Of a DNA stretch of 64,000 nt, positions 36,122 through 48,197 are shown piece by piece. The stretch lies in contig NC_080043.1 of the NCBI RefSeq assembly GCF_012489685.1, forward strand, positions 64,501 to 128,500, given 5' to 3'. This DNA comes from Lotus japonicus (Eukaryota > Streptophyta > Magnoliopsida > Fabales > Fabaceae). How positions within the stretch are numbered: the stretch's first letter is position 1; each line of letters opens with the position of its first letter. Under the pieces are notes generated by a model. It was not told the origin of the DNA. It made no database searches and saw only the letters and a program-made list of their open reading frames with translations. A program made the position numbers and the translations under genes.

Positions 36122-36250
36122 ATTGCGTCAATACAAAAGCATTGCTTTAGTTATCTTATCTTGAGCAATTGTGATTATAGTACATATTTTTATTTATTTA
36201 TTTGTGTTTATCTTGTCTGCTAATCTCTTTGGCTAGATTGTATTCTCACT

Positions 36251-36576
36251 TTGTTTATGCGAGGTAAGATTCCAGCTGATCAACTCCAATACGATCCGGA
36301 AATTGAAGCTATAGCTAGGAGGAACAACAACAAAACAAAGAGGAGAAAGCAACTTGCCAAGTCGAGGAAGAGGCAAGAATCATCAACTTCTTCAAATCAA
36401 GAACAAGGAACAATGGCTGCAGCTGGAGGTGGTGGCATTCAAGATGAAAATGCAGGTTTTGTGAATTTTACTCCGAGGAACATGACAAGGATAGGTAGAC
36501 CTGCAGGCAATGAAAGATCAATGGAGATGAAGTCTGGATTGGTACAGCTGATGTACGCCAATCCATTTGCGGGTTT
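36251..36576 (+). pseudogene. Athila-like gag, N-terminal piece
   Basis: The frame starts at the first ATG after the leader. It is basic (KTKRRKQLAKSRKRQ) and Gly/Ala-rich, and breaks at the GGTTT duplication where the Tekay element enters. The reading frame resumes in phase at 45861 on the other side. Within the copy as it stands, translation runs into the Tekay LTR and stops at 36652. Confidence 0.8.
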
Positions 36577-37267
36577 TGTAAGACCTGGATTTTCAGAACA
36601 AGCTAATTTCCGACTCACGCGTAGAATCAGTGTAAGCGTGACAGGAGTTTGATATTTGAGAAAGATTAATGAAGAAGAAAGTTCAGGAATTGCTTGAGGA
36701 ATGTTGCGTAGTCATTTTAGGAATTAGAGCGAGTCGTCTGCACACCCGCCTTATGGCAAGCGTGTCCAGAATAGGCTAATTTCGCTTTAGAGCAACGTTT
36801 TAAGTGAGATTTCGAATCCTTGGAAAATTTAAAGATTTTCTTTATTTTTCCTTCGACCAGCGTTTCATTTCGGAACTCTAGACTGTACGCACGATAGTAT
36901 TCACTTTTCGGAAGTCCGACGACGCTAATTTCCTTGCTTCGAAACCCTAGATTCGAGCGATGGATGAAGACTTTTTCTATTCGGGACTTCTAACGAAGTT
37001 TCCGTCCGCGTTGCCAGATTTGTTTCGACATTTACAATCTTTCTTCAGAAGGAAGTTTTGTCGTCTGAGCATCACAGCAAAAAGTAGTTTAACGGGACAG
37101 ATTAACTTACACCGCCTTTGGGATTTTAGATATCGTTTTTCCCAAATCATAGATAATTGTTTTGAGTTCTGGAATTCTGACGCCAGAATCTCTCTTAGAA
37201 TTCCTCGGTGGACGTGCTGCAAAAATCGGAATCGCGAAATTTTCATTTTCCCGCGATTTCACCTGCC

Positions 37268-37275
37268 TATAAATA
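37268..37275 (+). promoter_or_regulatory. TATA box of Tekay 5' LTR
   Basis: TATAAATA in a C/G-flanked context (gcctataaatagctc) about 690 bases into the LTR. It is the best candidate for the U3 promoter of the element. Confidence 0.6.
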
Positions 37276-38501
37276 GCTCGAAAAAAGCAAAATCTCTTCA
37301 TTCTCACCCATTCAAGGCCGCGAGCAAGGAGAGAGGAGGATAGGAGAAATTTTCGCGAAAACTTGACCAATCTTCGTGCAGTTCGTCCCTACTTCTAGGT
37401 ATTGAGGTAACTAGCATGAATCCTACCTCTGTTTACTGTTTCTGTTGCGTTTCTGAAGTCGTTTCTGTGCTCACAGTTTTGAGCTTTTTCTAAAATTGTT
37501 CGATTTCCTTGATTTCTTGGTTGGGTTATGTTCCTTATGTTCCCATGAGTCTAAAACCTCTGTCAGTAATCGCCGATTGCGATTCAGTTGTCCAAGATCT
37601 GAAAAATTGATTCAAAACCCCATTAGTCGCACATTTCGAAACTTTATTGTCGAAAAGCTGTAATCTGACTTCGTGCCTTTAGGATTTGTTGTCACGGATG
37701 TCATGAGGATCAATGCTGTCAAATTTGTTTTCCGAACTGATAACTTTGAAGTTTTGAGCCTTTATTTTGGACCAAAATGCCCCTCGATAGTCGTATTTCG
37801 ACCCGATTGTTCGAAAATTGTTCCGACAATTTCTTTGCGTTAGTTTTACCCTAAAACTACCTTGTGAATTGATTTAGATCGAAGAAAAAGTTCGAAAACC
37901 CTATTTTCCATAGTGGCCGAAACCTAATTGCTTGGGTACCGTGTCCAAAAACAATTTTTGGGTCTCTATGACCTGAGCCATTGCGTAGCTCTTTCAATTG
38001 TCGAAATTTTGGCGCCGGTTTCGTGTCATTCTGAGTTCTGTAGCTCGAGTTATGCTCGTTTTAGCGAACGAAGTCTCCGTTGTCAATTTGTGCCTAAATA
38101 GGAACTCTGAAGCTTTAGAGGCTTTCTTTACGATTTCGATTAGTATTAGTAGATCGTGTTGCTCCTAGTGAAGCTTGTGTTGATGATTGTGTTTTTTTGT
38201 TCTAGGTTCGCAATTTCCATGCCCAACTTCTACTCACGAAGGTAAGGGTAACTCGGTTTTAGAGCGTCTTTGAGTCTTGCATGCTTTTATCGCACTACCT
38301 GTGTTTGAGATGAAGATGTTTATATTGATTGGCAGATGATTATGATTATTATGCTGAATTTGGAAAATGTTTTCTGAGAGGCTTCGGCCGTTTACTGGTT
38401 TCTGTCGTTACTGCTTCCTAGTGGATGGAACATGTGGTTACTTTGGATTGGTCCTTGGGTGGGCTTTGTTATTGTCTGACTTGGCATATAGGGCTTGAGT
38501 C

Positions 38502-38708
38502 AAGTGGCGATGAGGAGGTGCGTCCTATCATTGTCCCATCTTGCGAGATGCTAAGTGGCGATCAGGAGGTGTGTCCTATGATTGTCCCGTCTTGTGTGAC
38601 GTTAAGTGGCGATTAGGAGGTGTGTCCTATGATTGTCCCGTCATGTATGACGTTATAAGTGGCGATGAGGAGGTGTGTCCTATCATTGTCCCGTCTTGAG
38701 AGACGATA
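38502..38708 (+). repeat. 51-bp tandem repeat x4 in Tekay 5' LTR
   Basis: Four units of 51-53 bp each begin AAGTGGCGAT and contain GAGGTG(T/C)GTCCTAT.ATTGTCCC. The same array occurs in the 3' LTR at 44949-45155. Confidence 0.85.
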
Positions 38709-39417
38709 TTGATCGATCCATTTTGTTAGCAGCATATAGTTGCATTATAGGGAACTAACACCTGACCCTATGTTGTTGGATTTTCGTATTGGTTTATTGA
38801 TATCTGATTTGATGTTACATTGTTGAGGTTATTATTATCTGAGTCCGATTTATGTTTAAGTTGTTGATATATGAGTTGAGTTATGTTGCTAGTTATTTAC
38901 CATGCCAGGTAATTAAATTCGAACAGCATGATTTTTCTCTTTTATACATGGTAATTGCATGGAGTTAACCCTTTCTATTTGCTACTTGTTGTTTGGGCGC
39001 TTAACGCTATTAGGCGATGGAGATCCTTCCGCCGAGGCATAGCTACTCGAGTTGGAGATCGAGTTGTAAGCGGTGGAGTAGAGGTATGAGAAGCAGCTTT
39101 GCTTCTCTTCTTGTGGATTATGTTGGAGTCTCTTTTACTTTATGAGAACTCTGTTATTAAAGTCTTGCTTCCGCCACTGTTAAAGTGCGCATGTTTATTC
39201 TGAACCTTACTTATGGTATTGTAAACTATTATTACTGTATATCGGGAAACAAGTTATCTAAATAAAGTTATGGTATGTTTCCAACCTTTTAGCCGAAGTG
39301 TTTAGTTGTTTTACAGAAAAAAAATTCCCTTGGTTTTTAGGGATTGCAGATTGGTCCTTAGACTTTGTTAGGTTACTAATGTGACTCCTCAGTTGAGAAA
39401 TTGGGGTGTTACAATTG

Positions 39418-39429
39418 TGGTATCAGAGC
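39418..39429 (+). promoter_or_regulatory. Tekay primer-binding site (initiator tRNA-Met)
   Basis: TGGTATCAGAGC, four bases after the 5' LTR, complementary to the plant initiator tRNA-Met 3' end. Confidence 0.85.
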
Positions 39430-39647
39430 TTTGGTCTAGAAAACCAGAGTTTTTGGGTAGAGTGCCTGCTTAAGATGTTTGAACTCTGAGACCGATTGAT
39501 GGGGTGTCAATCGGAGGAAGAGTGTGCTTGATTACTGTTTATATAGATTATTTTTGAAGGTTATTCGTAAGTGAATAACCTTATGCTAGTTATTGTTAAT
39601 TATACATTTGGTATAAGTATATACATAGTTAGTTATTATAGAACTTT

Positions 39648-42600
39648 GTGTTGTTCTGGCCTGAGTATCTGTTGTGGTCTTTGACTGTTCATGAAAACAG
39701 GAACAGGAGGTTTCCACAACCGATCGAGACTCAAGGTTCAGACAGCATGAATCCGATGGAGCAAGCTATTGCTAATCTGACTGCCCTTATGGCACAACAA
39801 GTTACTAACACTGCATGTTTGGAATGTCCTTGGATGTACCTAGATAAGAAGTTTGTAGCAAACTTAATCTGTTTACCTCTCAAGGGATTGGATGTGATCA
39901 TAGGCATGGATTGGTTGTCCCACCATCATGTTCTTCTTGATTGCGCCAATAAGGTAGTTATCTTTCCCGATGCTGGACTCGCTGAGTTCCTGAACTCGTA
40001 CTTTTCAAAGCTTTCTTTGAGGAAAGGAGCTTTGAGTTCTCTCATGTCTACAACCGTGGTGGAAGCTAAGGAGAATGGAGTACAAGGAATTGCTGTTGTG
40101 CAAGATTTCGAGGATGTGTTCCCCGAAGACGTACCTGGAATACCTCCGGTCAGAGATATGGAGTTCACAATTGATATAGTCCCAGGCACTGGACCTATAT
40201 CAATCGCACCGTATCGTATGGCACCGGCAGAACTGACTGAGCTGAAGAGTCAACTCGAAGATTTAACCAAGAAGGGGTTTATCCGACCTAGCGTTTCTCC
40301 GTGGGGAGCGCCAGTGCTGCTTGTGAAGAAGAAAGACGGAAGATCGCGACTTTGTGTGGATTATCGACAGTTGAACAAAGTCACGATAAAGAACCGTTAT
40401 CCGTTGCCAAGGATTGACGATTTGATGGATCAGTTGAAGGGTGCTGCTATTTTCTCGAAGATTGACCTGAGATCGGGATATCACCAGATTAGAGTCAAGG
40501 ATGAGGATATTCAAAAGACGGCGTTTAGGACACGCTATGGGCACTATGAGTACTTGGTGATGCCGTTTGGAGTTACGAATGCACCAGCTGTATTCATGGA
40601 CTACATGAATAGGATCTTTCATCCATTCTTGGATCGCTTCGTTGTGGTGTTCATCGACGACATCTTGATCTACTCGAGGAATCGTGAAGAACACGAGGAA
40701 CATCTACGTCAAGTATTACAAGTTCTTCGGGATAAGGTACTGTATGCTAACGCGACAAAGTGTGAATTTTGGCTCGAAGAAGTAAAGTTTTTAGGACATG
40801 TCATCTCAAAGGAGGGTATTGCTGTGGATCCCAGTAAAGTGGAAGCAGTACTTGCATGGGAGCGTCCTAAGACTGTGACAGATATAAGGAGTTTCATCGG
40901 TTTAGCTAGATATTACCGACGATTCATCGAAGGTTTTGCTAAGATTGCAGGACCATTGACGAAACTCACCCGGAAGAACCAACCTTTTGCTTGGACAGAG
41001 GATTGTGAACAGAGTTTCCAAGATATGAAGAAGCGTTTGACGACCGCGCCAGTTCTGACATTACCACAAGAGAAGGAACCCTACGATGTTTACTGCGATG
41101 CTTCGTACCAAGGTTTGGGTTGTGTGTTGATGCAACACCGAAAGGCTGTGGCTTATTCTTCAAGGCAATTGAAGATACATGAACGGAACTATCCTACGCA
41201 CGATTTGGAGTTAGCGGCTATGGTATTTGCGCTCAAGATTTGGAGGCACTATCTTTATGGGAGCACTTTCACTGTTTTTAGTGATCATAAGAGCTTGAAG
41301 TACCTGTTCGATCAGAAGGATCTGAATATGAGACAAAGGCGTTGGGTGGAATTCATCAAGGACTATGATTTCACTTTGTTGTACCACCCAGGAAAAGCAA
41401 ATGTTGTAGCAGACGCACTGAGTCGCCAGACAATTCATGTTTCATCGTTGATGATTAAGGAATTGGAACTTATCGAGACTTTTCGCGACCTCAGTTTGGG
41501 TATGCAAGTGACACCTGGAAAATTGAGCTTTGGGATGGTGACGATCACTAGTGATTTTCTGAACGAGATCAAGGTGAAACAACTGTTAGATGAGGAGCTG
41601 ATCGAGAAACGGAACTTGATCATTTTGGGAAAAGCGCCGGATTTTGAGGTAGGAACCGACAACATTCTGCGTTGCAAAGGACGTGTCTGCGTACCATTGG
41701 ACATGGAGTTGAGAAGGATGATTCTTGACGAAGGTCACAAGAGCAGATTGAGTATTCATCCGGGATCGACAAAGATGTATCAAGATCTAAAGTTGAATTT
41801 TTGGTGGCCAGGAATGAAGAAGAATGTAGCAGAGTTTGTGGCGGCATGTCTGACATGTCAGAAGGCGAAGATAGAACATCAAAAGCCTGCGGGTATGTTA
41901 CAGTCACTTGATGTGCCGGAGTGGAAGTGGGACAGTATCTCTATGGATTTCGTGGTAGCTTTGCCAGCTACGAGGAAGAGATTTGATTCCATTTGGGTCA
42001 TTGTGGACCGTCTGACGAAGTCAGCACATTTCATACCGGTGAAGACCACGTTCAATGTGGAGGCACTTGCAAAAGTGTATGTCGCTGAGATTGTACGACT
42101 TCATGGAGTACCATCGAGTATTGTTTCTGACAGAGATCCGAAGTTTACTTCGCATTTCTGGAAGGCGTTGCACGAGGCGCTTGGGACGAAGTTGAGGTTG
42201 AGCTCTGCCTATCACCCTCAGACGGATGGACAGACAGAGAGGACAATACAGTCATTGGAAGACTTGCTGCGAGCCTGTGTTCTGGATAGTCAAGAAAGCT
42301 GGGATGAGCTGTTGCCGTTGATCGAGTTTACTTATAACAACAGTTTTCATGCTAGTATTGGAATGACACCTTATGAGGCTTTGTATGGGAGGAGATGTAG
42401 AACTCCTTTATGTTGGTTTCAAGATGGCGAACATCTTCTCGTTGGACCTGAATTAGTACAACAAACTACTGAGAAAGTGAAGCAAATACAAGAGAAGATG
42501 AGGACGTCACAGAGTCGACAGAAGAGTTATGCTGACACACGACGGAGAGAGTTAGAGTTTGAGGCGGGAGACCATGTGTTACTTCGCGTGACACCAACTA

Positions 42601-42986
42601 CCGGAGTGGGAAGAGCGATAAAGTCGAGGAAGCTGACACCGAAGTTCATTGGACCGTATCAGATTATCGAGCGAGTCGGTAAAGTAGCTTATCGGATTGC
42701 GTTGCCACCTTTTCTTTCCAAGATTCATGATGTGCTACACGTATCACAATTGAGGAAGTATATTCCTGATCCCTCTCACATCATCAAGGAAGATGATATT
42801 CAGCTTAGAGACAACTTGTCTTTTGAAGTGGCACCAATGAGGATTGAGGAACGTAGGATCAAGCAGTTGAGAAACAAGCAGGTTCCTCTGGTAAAAGTGA
42901 TTTGGAACCAAGTCACGGGCGATGCTACTTGGGAACTAGAAGAGAGGATGAAGGAACAGTATCCGGAACTCTTCACTGAGCCTTAA
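39648..42986 (+). CDS. Tekay-like pol polyprotein, gag and protease largely deleted (1112 aa)
   Basis: One uninterrupted frame. Residues 34-53 ([20 protein letters not shown]) are the start of gag. Around residue 55 it jumps to the end of the protease domain ([14 protein letters not shown], about 79-91), so the gag body, zinc knuckle and protease Asp-Ser-Gly site are absent. Reverse transcriptase follows (YRMAPAEL, about 190; catalytic FIDDILIYS, about 335). Next is RNase H (YCDAS, about 483; [18 protein letters not shown], about 545). Integrase has an HHCC finger (CLTCQ, about 740) and the catalytic triad MDF, SDRDP and QTERT. The C-terminus ([10 protein letters not shown]...ATWELEE) is a group-II chromodomain, as in Tekay/Del elements. 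It cannot make particles by itself but could supply pol. It lies inside the Athila-like gag. Confidence 0.92.
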   Translation: MLFWPEYLLWSLTVHENRNRRFPQPIETQGSDSMNPMEQAIANLTALMAQQVTNTACLECPWMYLDKKFVANLICLPLKGLDVIIGMDWLSHHHVLLDCANKVVIFPDAGLAEFLNSYFSKLSLRKGALSSLMSTTVVEAKENGVQGIAVVQDFEDVFPEDVPGIPPVRDMEFTIDIVPGTGPISIAPYRMAPAELTELKSQLEDLTKKGFIRPSVSPWGAPVLLVKKKDGRSRLCVDYRQLNKVTIKNRYPLPRIDDLMDQLKGAAIFSKIDLRSGYHQIRVKDEDIQKTAFRTRYGHYEYLVMPFGVTNAPAVFMDYMNRIFHPFLDRFVVVFIDDILIYSRNREEHEEHLRQVLQVLRDKVLYANATKCEFWLEEVKFLGHVISKEGIAVDPSKVEAVLAWERPKTVTDIRSFIGLARYYRRFIEGFAKIAGPLTKLTRKNQPFAWTEDCEQSFQDMKKRLTTAPVLTLPQEKEPYDVYCDASYQGLGCVLMQHRKAVAYSSRQLKIHERNYPTHDLELAAMVFALKIWRHYLYGSTFTVFSDHKSLKYLFDQKDLNMRQRRWVEFIKDYDFTLLYHPGKANVVADALSRQTIHVSSLMIKELELIETFRDLSLGMQVTPGKLSFGMVTITSDFLNEIKVKQLLDEELIEKRNLIILGKAPDFEVGTDNILRCKGRVCVPLDMELRRMILDEGHKSRLSIHPGSTKMYQDLKLNFWWPGMKKNVAEFVAACLTCQKAKIEHQKPAGMLQSLDVPEWKWDSISMDFVVALPATRKRFDSIWVIVDRLTKSAHFIPVKTTFNVEALAKVYVAEIVRLHGVPSSIVSDRDPKFTSHFWKALHEALGTKLRLSSAYHPQTDGQTERTIQSLEDLLRACVLDSQESWDELLPLIEFTYNNSFHASIGMTPYEALYGRRCRTPLCWFQDGEHLLVGPELVQQTTEKVKQIQEKMRTSQSRQKSYADTRRRELEFEAGDHVLLRVTPTTGVGRAIKSRKLTPKFIGPYQIIERVGKVAYRIALPPFLSKIHDVLHVSQLRKYIPDPSHIIKEDDIQLRDNLSFEVAPMRIEERRIKQLRNKQVPLVKVIWNQVTGDATWELEERMKEQYPELFTEP

Positions 42987-43010
42987 GTTTCGAGGACGAA
43001 ACTTTCTTTT

Positions 43011-43023
43011 TGGGGGGTAGTAT
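43011..43023 (+). promoter_or_regulatory. Tekay polypurine tract
   Basis: A TGGGGGGTAG-type G-rich tract directly before the 3' LTR, preceded by 'cgaggacgaaactttc', which is usual in this lineage. Confidence 0.75.
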
Positions 43024-45860
43024 TGTAAGACCTGGATTTTCAGAACAAGCTAATTTCCGACTCACGCGTAGAATCAGTGTAAGCGTGACAGGAGTTTGAT
43101 ATTTGAGAAAGATTAATGAAGAAGAAAGTTCAGGAATTGCTTGAGGAATGTTGCGTAGTCATTTTAGGAATTAGAGCGAGTCGTCTGCACACCCGCCTTA
43201 TGGCAAGCGTGTCCAGAATAGGCTAATTTCGCTTTAGAGCAACGTTTTAAGTGAGATTTCGAATCCTTGGAAAATTTAAAGATTTTCTTTATTTTTCCTT
43301 CGACCAGCGTTTCATTTCGGAACTCTAGACTGTACGCACGATAGTATTCACTTTTCGGAAGTCCGACGACGCTAATTTCCTTGCTTCGAAACCCTAGATT
43401 CGAGCGATGGATGAAGACTTTTTCTATTCGGGACTTCTAACGAAGTTTCCGTCCGTGTTGCCAGATTTGTTTCGACATTTCCAATCTTTCTTCAGAAGGA
43501 AGTTTTGTCGTCTGAGCATCACAGCAAAAAGTAGTTTAACGGGACAGATTAACTTACACCGCATTTGGGATTTTAGATATCGTTTTTCCCAAATCATAGA
43601 TAATTGTTTTGAGTTCTGGAATTCTGACGCCAGAATCTCTCTTAGAATTCCTCGGTGGACGTGCTGCAAAAATCGGAATCGCGAAATTTTCATTTTCCCT
43701 CGATTTCACCTGCCTATAAATAGCTCGAAAAAAGCAAAATCTCTTCATTCTCACCCATTCAAGGCCGCGAGCAAGGAGAGAGGAGGATAGGAGAAATTTT
43801 CGCGAAAACTTGACCAATCTTCGTGCAGTTCGTCCCTACTTCTAGGTATTGAGGTAACTAGCATGAATCCTACCTCTGTTTACTGTTTCTGTTGCGTTTC
43901 TGAAGTCGTTTCTGTGCTCACAGTTTTGAGCTTTTTCTAAAATTGTCCGATTTCCTTGATTTCTTGGTTGGGTTATGTTCCTTATGTTCCCATGAGTCTA
44001 AAACCTCTGTCAGTAATCGCCGATTGCGATTCAGTTGTCCAAGATCTGAAAAATTGATTCAAAACCCCATTAGTCGCACATTTCGAAACTTTATTGTCGA
44101 AAAGCTGTAATCTGACTTCGTGCCTTTAGGATTTGTTGTCACGGATGTCATGAGGATCAATGCTGTCAAATTTGTTTTCCGAACTGATAACTTTGAAGTT
44201 TTGAGCCTTTATTTTGGACCAAAATGCCCCTGGATAGTCGTATTTCGACCCGATTGTCCGAAAATTGTTCCGACAATTTCTTTGCCTTAGTTTTACCCTA
44301 AAACTACCTTGTGAATTGATTTAGATCGAAGAAAAAGTTCGAAAACCCTATTTTCCATAGTGGCCGAAACCTAATTGCTTGGGTACCGTGTCCAAAAACA
44401 ATTTTTGGGTCTCTATGACCTGAGCCATTGCGTAGCTCTTTCAATTGTCGAAATTTTGGCGCCGGTTTCGTGTCATTCTGAGTTCTGTAGCTCGAGTTAT
44501 GCTCGTTTTAGCGAACGAAGTCTCCGTTGTCAATTTGTGCCTAAATAGGAACTCTGAAGCTTTAGAGGCTTTCTTTACGATTTCGATTAGTATTAGTAGA
44601 TCGTGTTGCTCCTAGTGAAGCTTGTGTTGATGATTGTGTTTTTTTGTTCTAGGTTCGCAATTTCCATGCCCAACTTCTACTCACGAAGGTAAGGGTAACT
44701 CGGTTTTAGAGCGTCTTTGAGTCTTGCATGCTTTTATCGTACTACCTGTGTTTGAGATGAAGATGTTTATATTGATTGGCAGATGATTATGATTATTATG
44801 CTGAATTTGGAAAATGTTTTCTGAGAGGCTTCGGCCGTTTACTGGTTTCTGTCGTTACTGCTTCCTAGTGGATGGAACATGTGGTTACTTTGGATTGGTC
44901 CTTGGGTGGGCTTTGTTATTGTCTGACTTGGCATATAGGGCTTGAGTCAAGTGGCGATGAGGAGGTGTGTCCTATCATTGTCCCATCTTGCGAGATGCTA
45001 AGTGGCGATCAGGAGGTGTGTCCTATGATTGTCCCGTCTTGTGTGACGTTAAGTGGCGATTAGGAGGTGTGTCCTATGATTGTCCCGTCATGTATGACGT
45101 TATAAGTGGCGATGAGGAGGTGTGTCCTATCATTGTCCCGTCTTGAGAGACGATATTGATCGATCCATTTTGTTAGCAGCATATAGTTGCATTATAGGGA
45201 ACTAACACCTGACCCTATGTTGTTGGATTTTCGTATTGGTTTATTGATATCTGATTTGATGTTACATTGTTGAGGTTATTATTATCTGAGTCCGATTTAT
45301 GTTTAAGTTGTTGATATATGAGTTGAGTTATGTTGCTAGTTATTTACCATGCCAGGTAATTAAATTCGAACAGCATGATTTTTCTCTTTTATACATGGTA
45401 ATTGCATGGAGTTAACCCTTTCTATTTGCTACTTGTTGTTTGGGCGCTTAACGCTATTAGGCGATGGAGATCCTTCCGCCGAGGCATAGCTACTCGAGTT
45501 GGAGATCGAGTTGTAAGCGGTGGAGTAGAGGTATGAGAAGCAGCTTTGCTTCTCTTCTTGTGGATTATGTTGGAGTCTCTTTTACTTTATGAGAACTCTG
45601 TTATTAAAGTCTTGCTTCCGCCACTGTTAAAGTGCGCATGTTTATTCTGAACCTTACTTATGGTATTGTAAACTATTATTACTGTATATCGGGAAACAAG
45701 TTATCTAAATAAAGTTATGGTATGTTTCCAACCTTTTAGCCGAAGTGTTTAGTTGTTTTACAGAAAAAAAATTCCCTTGGTTTTTAGGGATTGCAGATTG
45801 GTCCTTAGACTTTGTTAGGTTACTAATGTGACTCCTCAGTTGAGAAATTGGGGTGTTACA
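43024..45860 (+). repeat. Tekay 3' LTR
   Basis: 2837 bp, same length as the 5' LTR, with about 10 single-base differences by eye and no indel. TATA box at 43715-43722; 51-bp repeat array at 44949-45155. Confidence 0.92.
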
Positions 45861-46946
45861 GGTTTAGACCATGAGAATCCGCACACGCATTTGACAAAGT
45901 TCTATGAACTTTGTGGCACGGCTGGTCTTACACAAGCTGAGGAAGAAGCTGTGTTTCTGAGGCTTTTTCCCTTGACTCTACTTGGGCAAGCAAAGGAGTG
46001 GTTTTTAGATCAACCACAAAGTAGCCTTACCGATTGGAATGAACTTGAACGGAAATTCTTTGCTAGGTATTTCTCTGATTCTAAATTTATGGATTGTAAA
46101 ACTGCGATTTCTGCTTTCTCTCAGGGTGCAGGTGAAAACTTATGTGAAACTTGGGAGAGGTTTAAATCGTTGTTGAGGAAATGCCTGAACCATGAGTTTG
46201 ATTCAAGGTCCCAAATCCATATCTTTCGAAAGGGCTTGCAGCAACCAACTAGGCAGATTCTTGACGCAACGTCCGGTGGTTCGTTAATGGCTAAATCGCC
46301 CACTGAAGCCATTCAAATCATTGAAGCGATGGCCTTAAATGATCAACAAGATCAACATCACCGAGGTTCACCTAGGAGAGGAGGAATGATTGAGCTTGGA
46401 GCAACTGATGTTGTGTTAGCTCAAAACAAGCAGCTTCAACAACAACTGGACGAAGTAAAGCAAATACTGAAAAATCTGCCCAAACAGCTAAAGGAGATGC
46501 ATGATTCCTCTTCTAGAAAACAGGTATATAGATGTGATGTTTGTGCAGTTGATCATCATACTAGTAGCTGTGATCAGAATCAAGAAGAAGTGAACTATGT
46601 GGGAAATCAGCAGAGGCAAGGTCAGTACCAGAACAACTACCCTAGGGGAGGTAACCAGTACAATAACCAACCTTGGAGGCAAGACACAGGACCATCTTCC
46701 AGCAGGGTACCACCAGCACCGTACCAAAATCAACAATACCAGCATAATCAACCATTTCAACAATCATCACAAGATAGGACTTCCAAACTGGAGGATACAC
46801 TAACCCAATTTATGCAGGTTTCGATATCCAACCAGAAAAATACGGATGCATCCATTAAAAACTTGGAAGTACAGGTTGGACAGATGGCTAAACAATTGAG
46901 TCAGCTGAATACTGAGCAGAAAGGGAAGTTCCATGCCAATACATAA
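45861..46946 (+). pseudogene. Athila-like gag, C-terminal piece
   Basis: Carries the Retrotrans_gag core (HLTKFYELC, LFPLTLLGQAKEWF, W..L...F.ARYF), a Gln/Asn-rich tail with CDVC..DHHTSSC, and a coiled segment (LEVQVGQMAKQL). Separated from its N-terminal part by the Tekay insertion; phase is kept. It ends at an in-frame TAA (46944-46946), after which the same frame stays open into the protease. Confidence 0.85.
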
Positions 46947-48197
46947 GACAATCCCAGGGAGCATTGCAATGCAATATTCACAAGAAGTGGGAGAGTAGTT
47001 GGTGGAGAGATTGATGTGGATGAAGAGAAAAATGAGAGCCATAATCCAAAAGAGAGTGAAAAAGAGGAAGAAGTTGAAAAAGAAGAAGAAAGGAATAAAA
47101 AGGAGGTTGTAGATAGAGAGGAAAAGAAAAAGAGTGAAAACCATGAGAAAAAGAAAGAGAGTGAGGAAGTCAGGTGGAGTCCGCCTATCCAACGCTTGCC
47201 ATATCCTCTGAATTCTAAAAAGATTGATCATGAGAGGCAAAATAGGAGATTTCTAGATATTTTCAGGCATTTGAACATCACAATGCCATTTTCTGAGGCA
47301 TTGGAGCAAATTCCCTCCTATGGCAAGTACATGAAAGAGCTTTTGAACAAAAAGGACAGGTTGAAAGCACTGCATGAAGATGAGGTGATCCAGCTCAATG
47401 GACGTTGTAGTGAAATTCTGCAACGCTTACCACCTCCAAAGCATAGAAGTTCCAAGAGTCTTGTCTTGCCGGTTAAACTTGACAACAATCAATCATGTAA
47501 TGCACTGATAGACTCTGGGGCTACTATCAATTTAATGCCTCTTTCCTTGTTGAAAAGATTGGGAGATGTGGAAGTACAGCCTACAGGGATGACGCTGCAA
47601 CTAGCTGATAAATCAGTCAAATTACCTCAAGGAATTGCAGAGAATGTGACTGTGATGGTGGAGCAGCTGAATTTCCCAATAGACTTTGTGGTTGTAGATG
47701 TTCCTGAAGACAAAGAGATCCCAATCATTTTAGGGATGCCATTCATTATCACTGCCAGGATAGCATTTGATGTAGATACTGGGATCCTGAAGGTGAGACA
47801 AGGTGAAGATGAGGTACATTTTACAATTTTTAGTGATAATCATCACCGACAAAGCAAAGGCATGGTTTCTTTAATTAAAAATGTTGGTTTTGATTTGGAA
47901 AAATTATTTGATGAGCATGATCCATCATTATCTTCAATTGATGCATCAAATCACTTGTCTGAGCTTGAAAATGCAAAAACTAAACATTCTGAAAATAAAA
48001 ACTGTGATTTTGATGCTAAAGAGGATGTGAAGAATGGATTAGGGAAGAAAGGAAGGATAAGAAAGAAGAAAAAGTTTTCTAGGATGTGGAAGGTTGTGAC
48101 TACGTGTCAAAAGTGCTTCAAAGAACTTCTGAAAAAGGAGAAGGAACCAAAGAGGAAGAAGGGAACCATTCCCTCCTCTTGTCTTTGGTCTCCTTGA
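46947..48197 (+). pseudogene. Athila-like linker and aspartic protease
   Basis: Same frame as gag, 3' of the single stop codon. It starts with NPREHCNAIFTRSGR, the conserved Athila linker. A highly charged Glu/Lys stretch follows (about 47030-47165), then a retropepsin-like domain with ALIDSGATINLMPLSLL (catalytic Asp near 47512), LADKSVKLPQGIAENV and IILGMPFI. It ends in a Lys-rich tail at 48197. No reverse transcriptase follows. The internal ATG at 47016 is not a likely real start. Confidence 0.8.

Larger units (their letters stand above)
36577..39413 (+). repeat. Tekay 5' LTR
   Basis: 2837 bp. It contains a TATA box (37268-37275), a four-copy 51-bp tandem repeat (38502-38708) and a 127-codon frame (36960-37343) that also exists in the other LTR and probably has no coding role. 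Confidence 0.92.
36577..45860 (+). mobile_element. Tekay/Del-like Ty3/Gypsy retrotransposon (chromodomain type)
   Basis: Complete insertion with two 2837-bp LTRs (36577-39413 and 43024-45860), TGTAAGACC...GTGTTACA, target duplication GGTTT (36572-36576 and 45861-45865). Primer-binding site TGGTATCAGAGC (39418-39429) and a G-rich polypurine tract at 43011-43023. The single internal frame (39648-42986) has intact reverse transcriptase, RNase H, integrase and a C-terminal chromodomain-like region. Most of gag and the protease active site are missing. The LTRs differ at only about 10 positions with no indels, so it is a very recent insertion into the Athila-like gag. Confidence 0.93.

Noticed and set aside
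36960..37343. 127-codon frame in the Tekay 5' LTR (twin at 43407-43790)
   Set aside because: It lies in LTR sequence and is preserved because the LTRs are almost identical, not because of coding constraint. No recognisable domain.
38502..38708. Regular array considered as CRISPR-like
   Set aside because: Units are contiguous tandem copies without unique spacers, located in a retrotransposon LTR of a plant.
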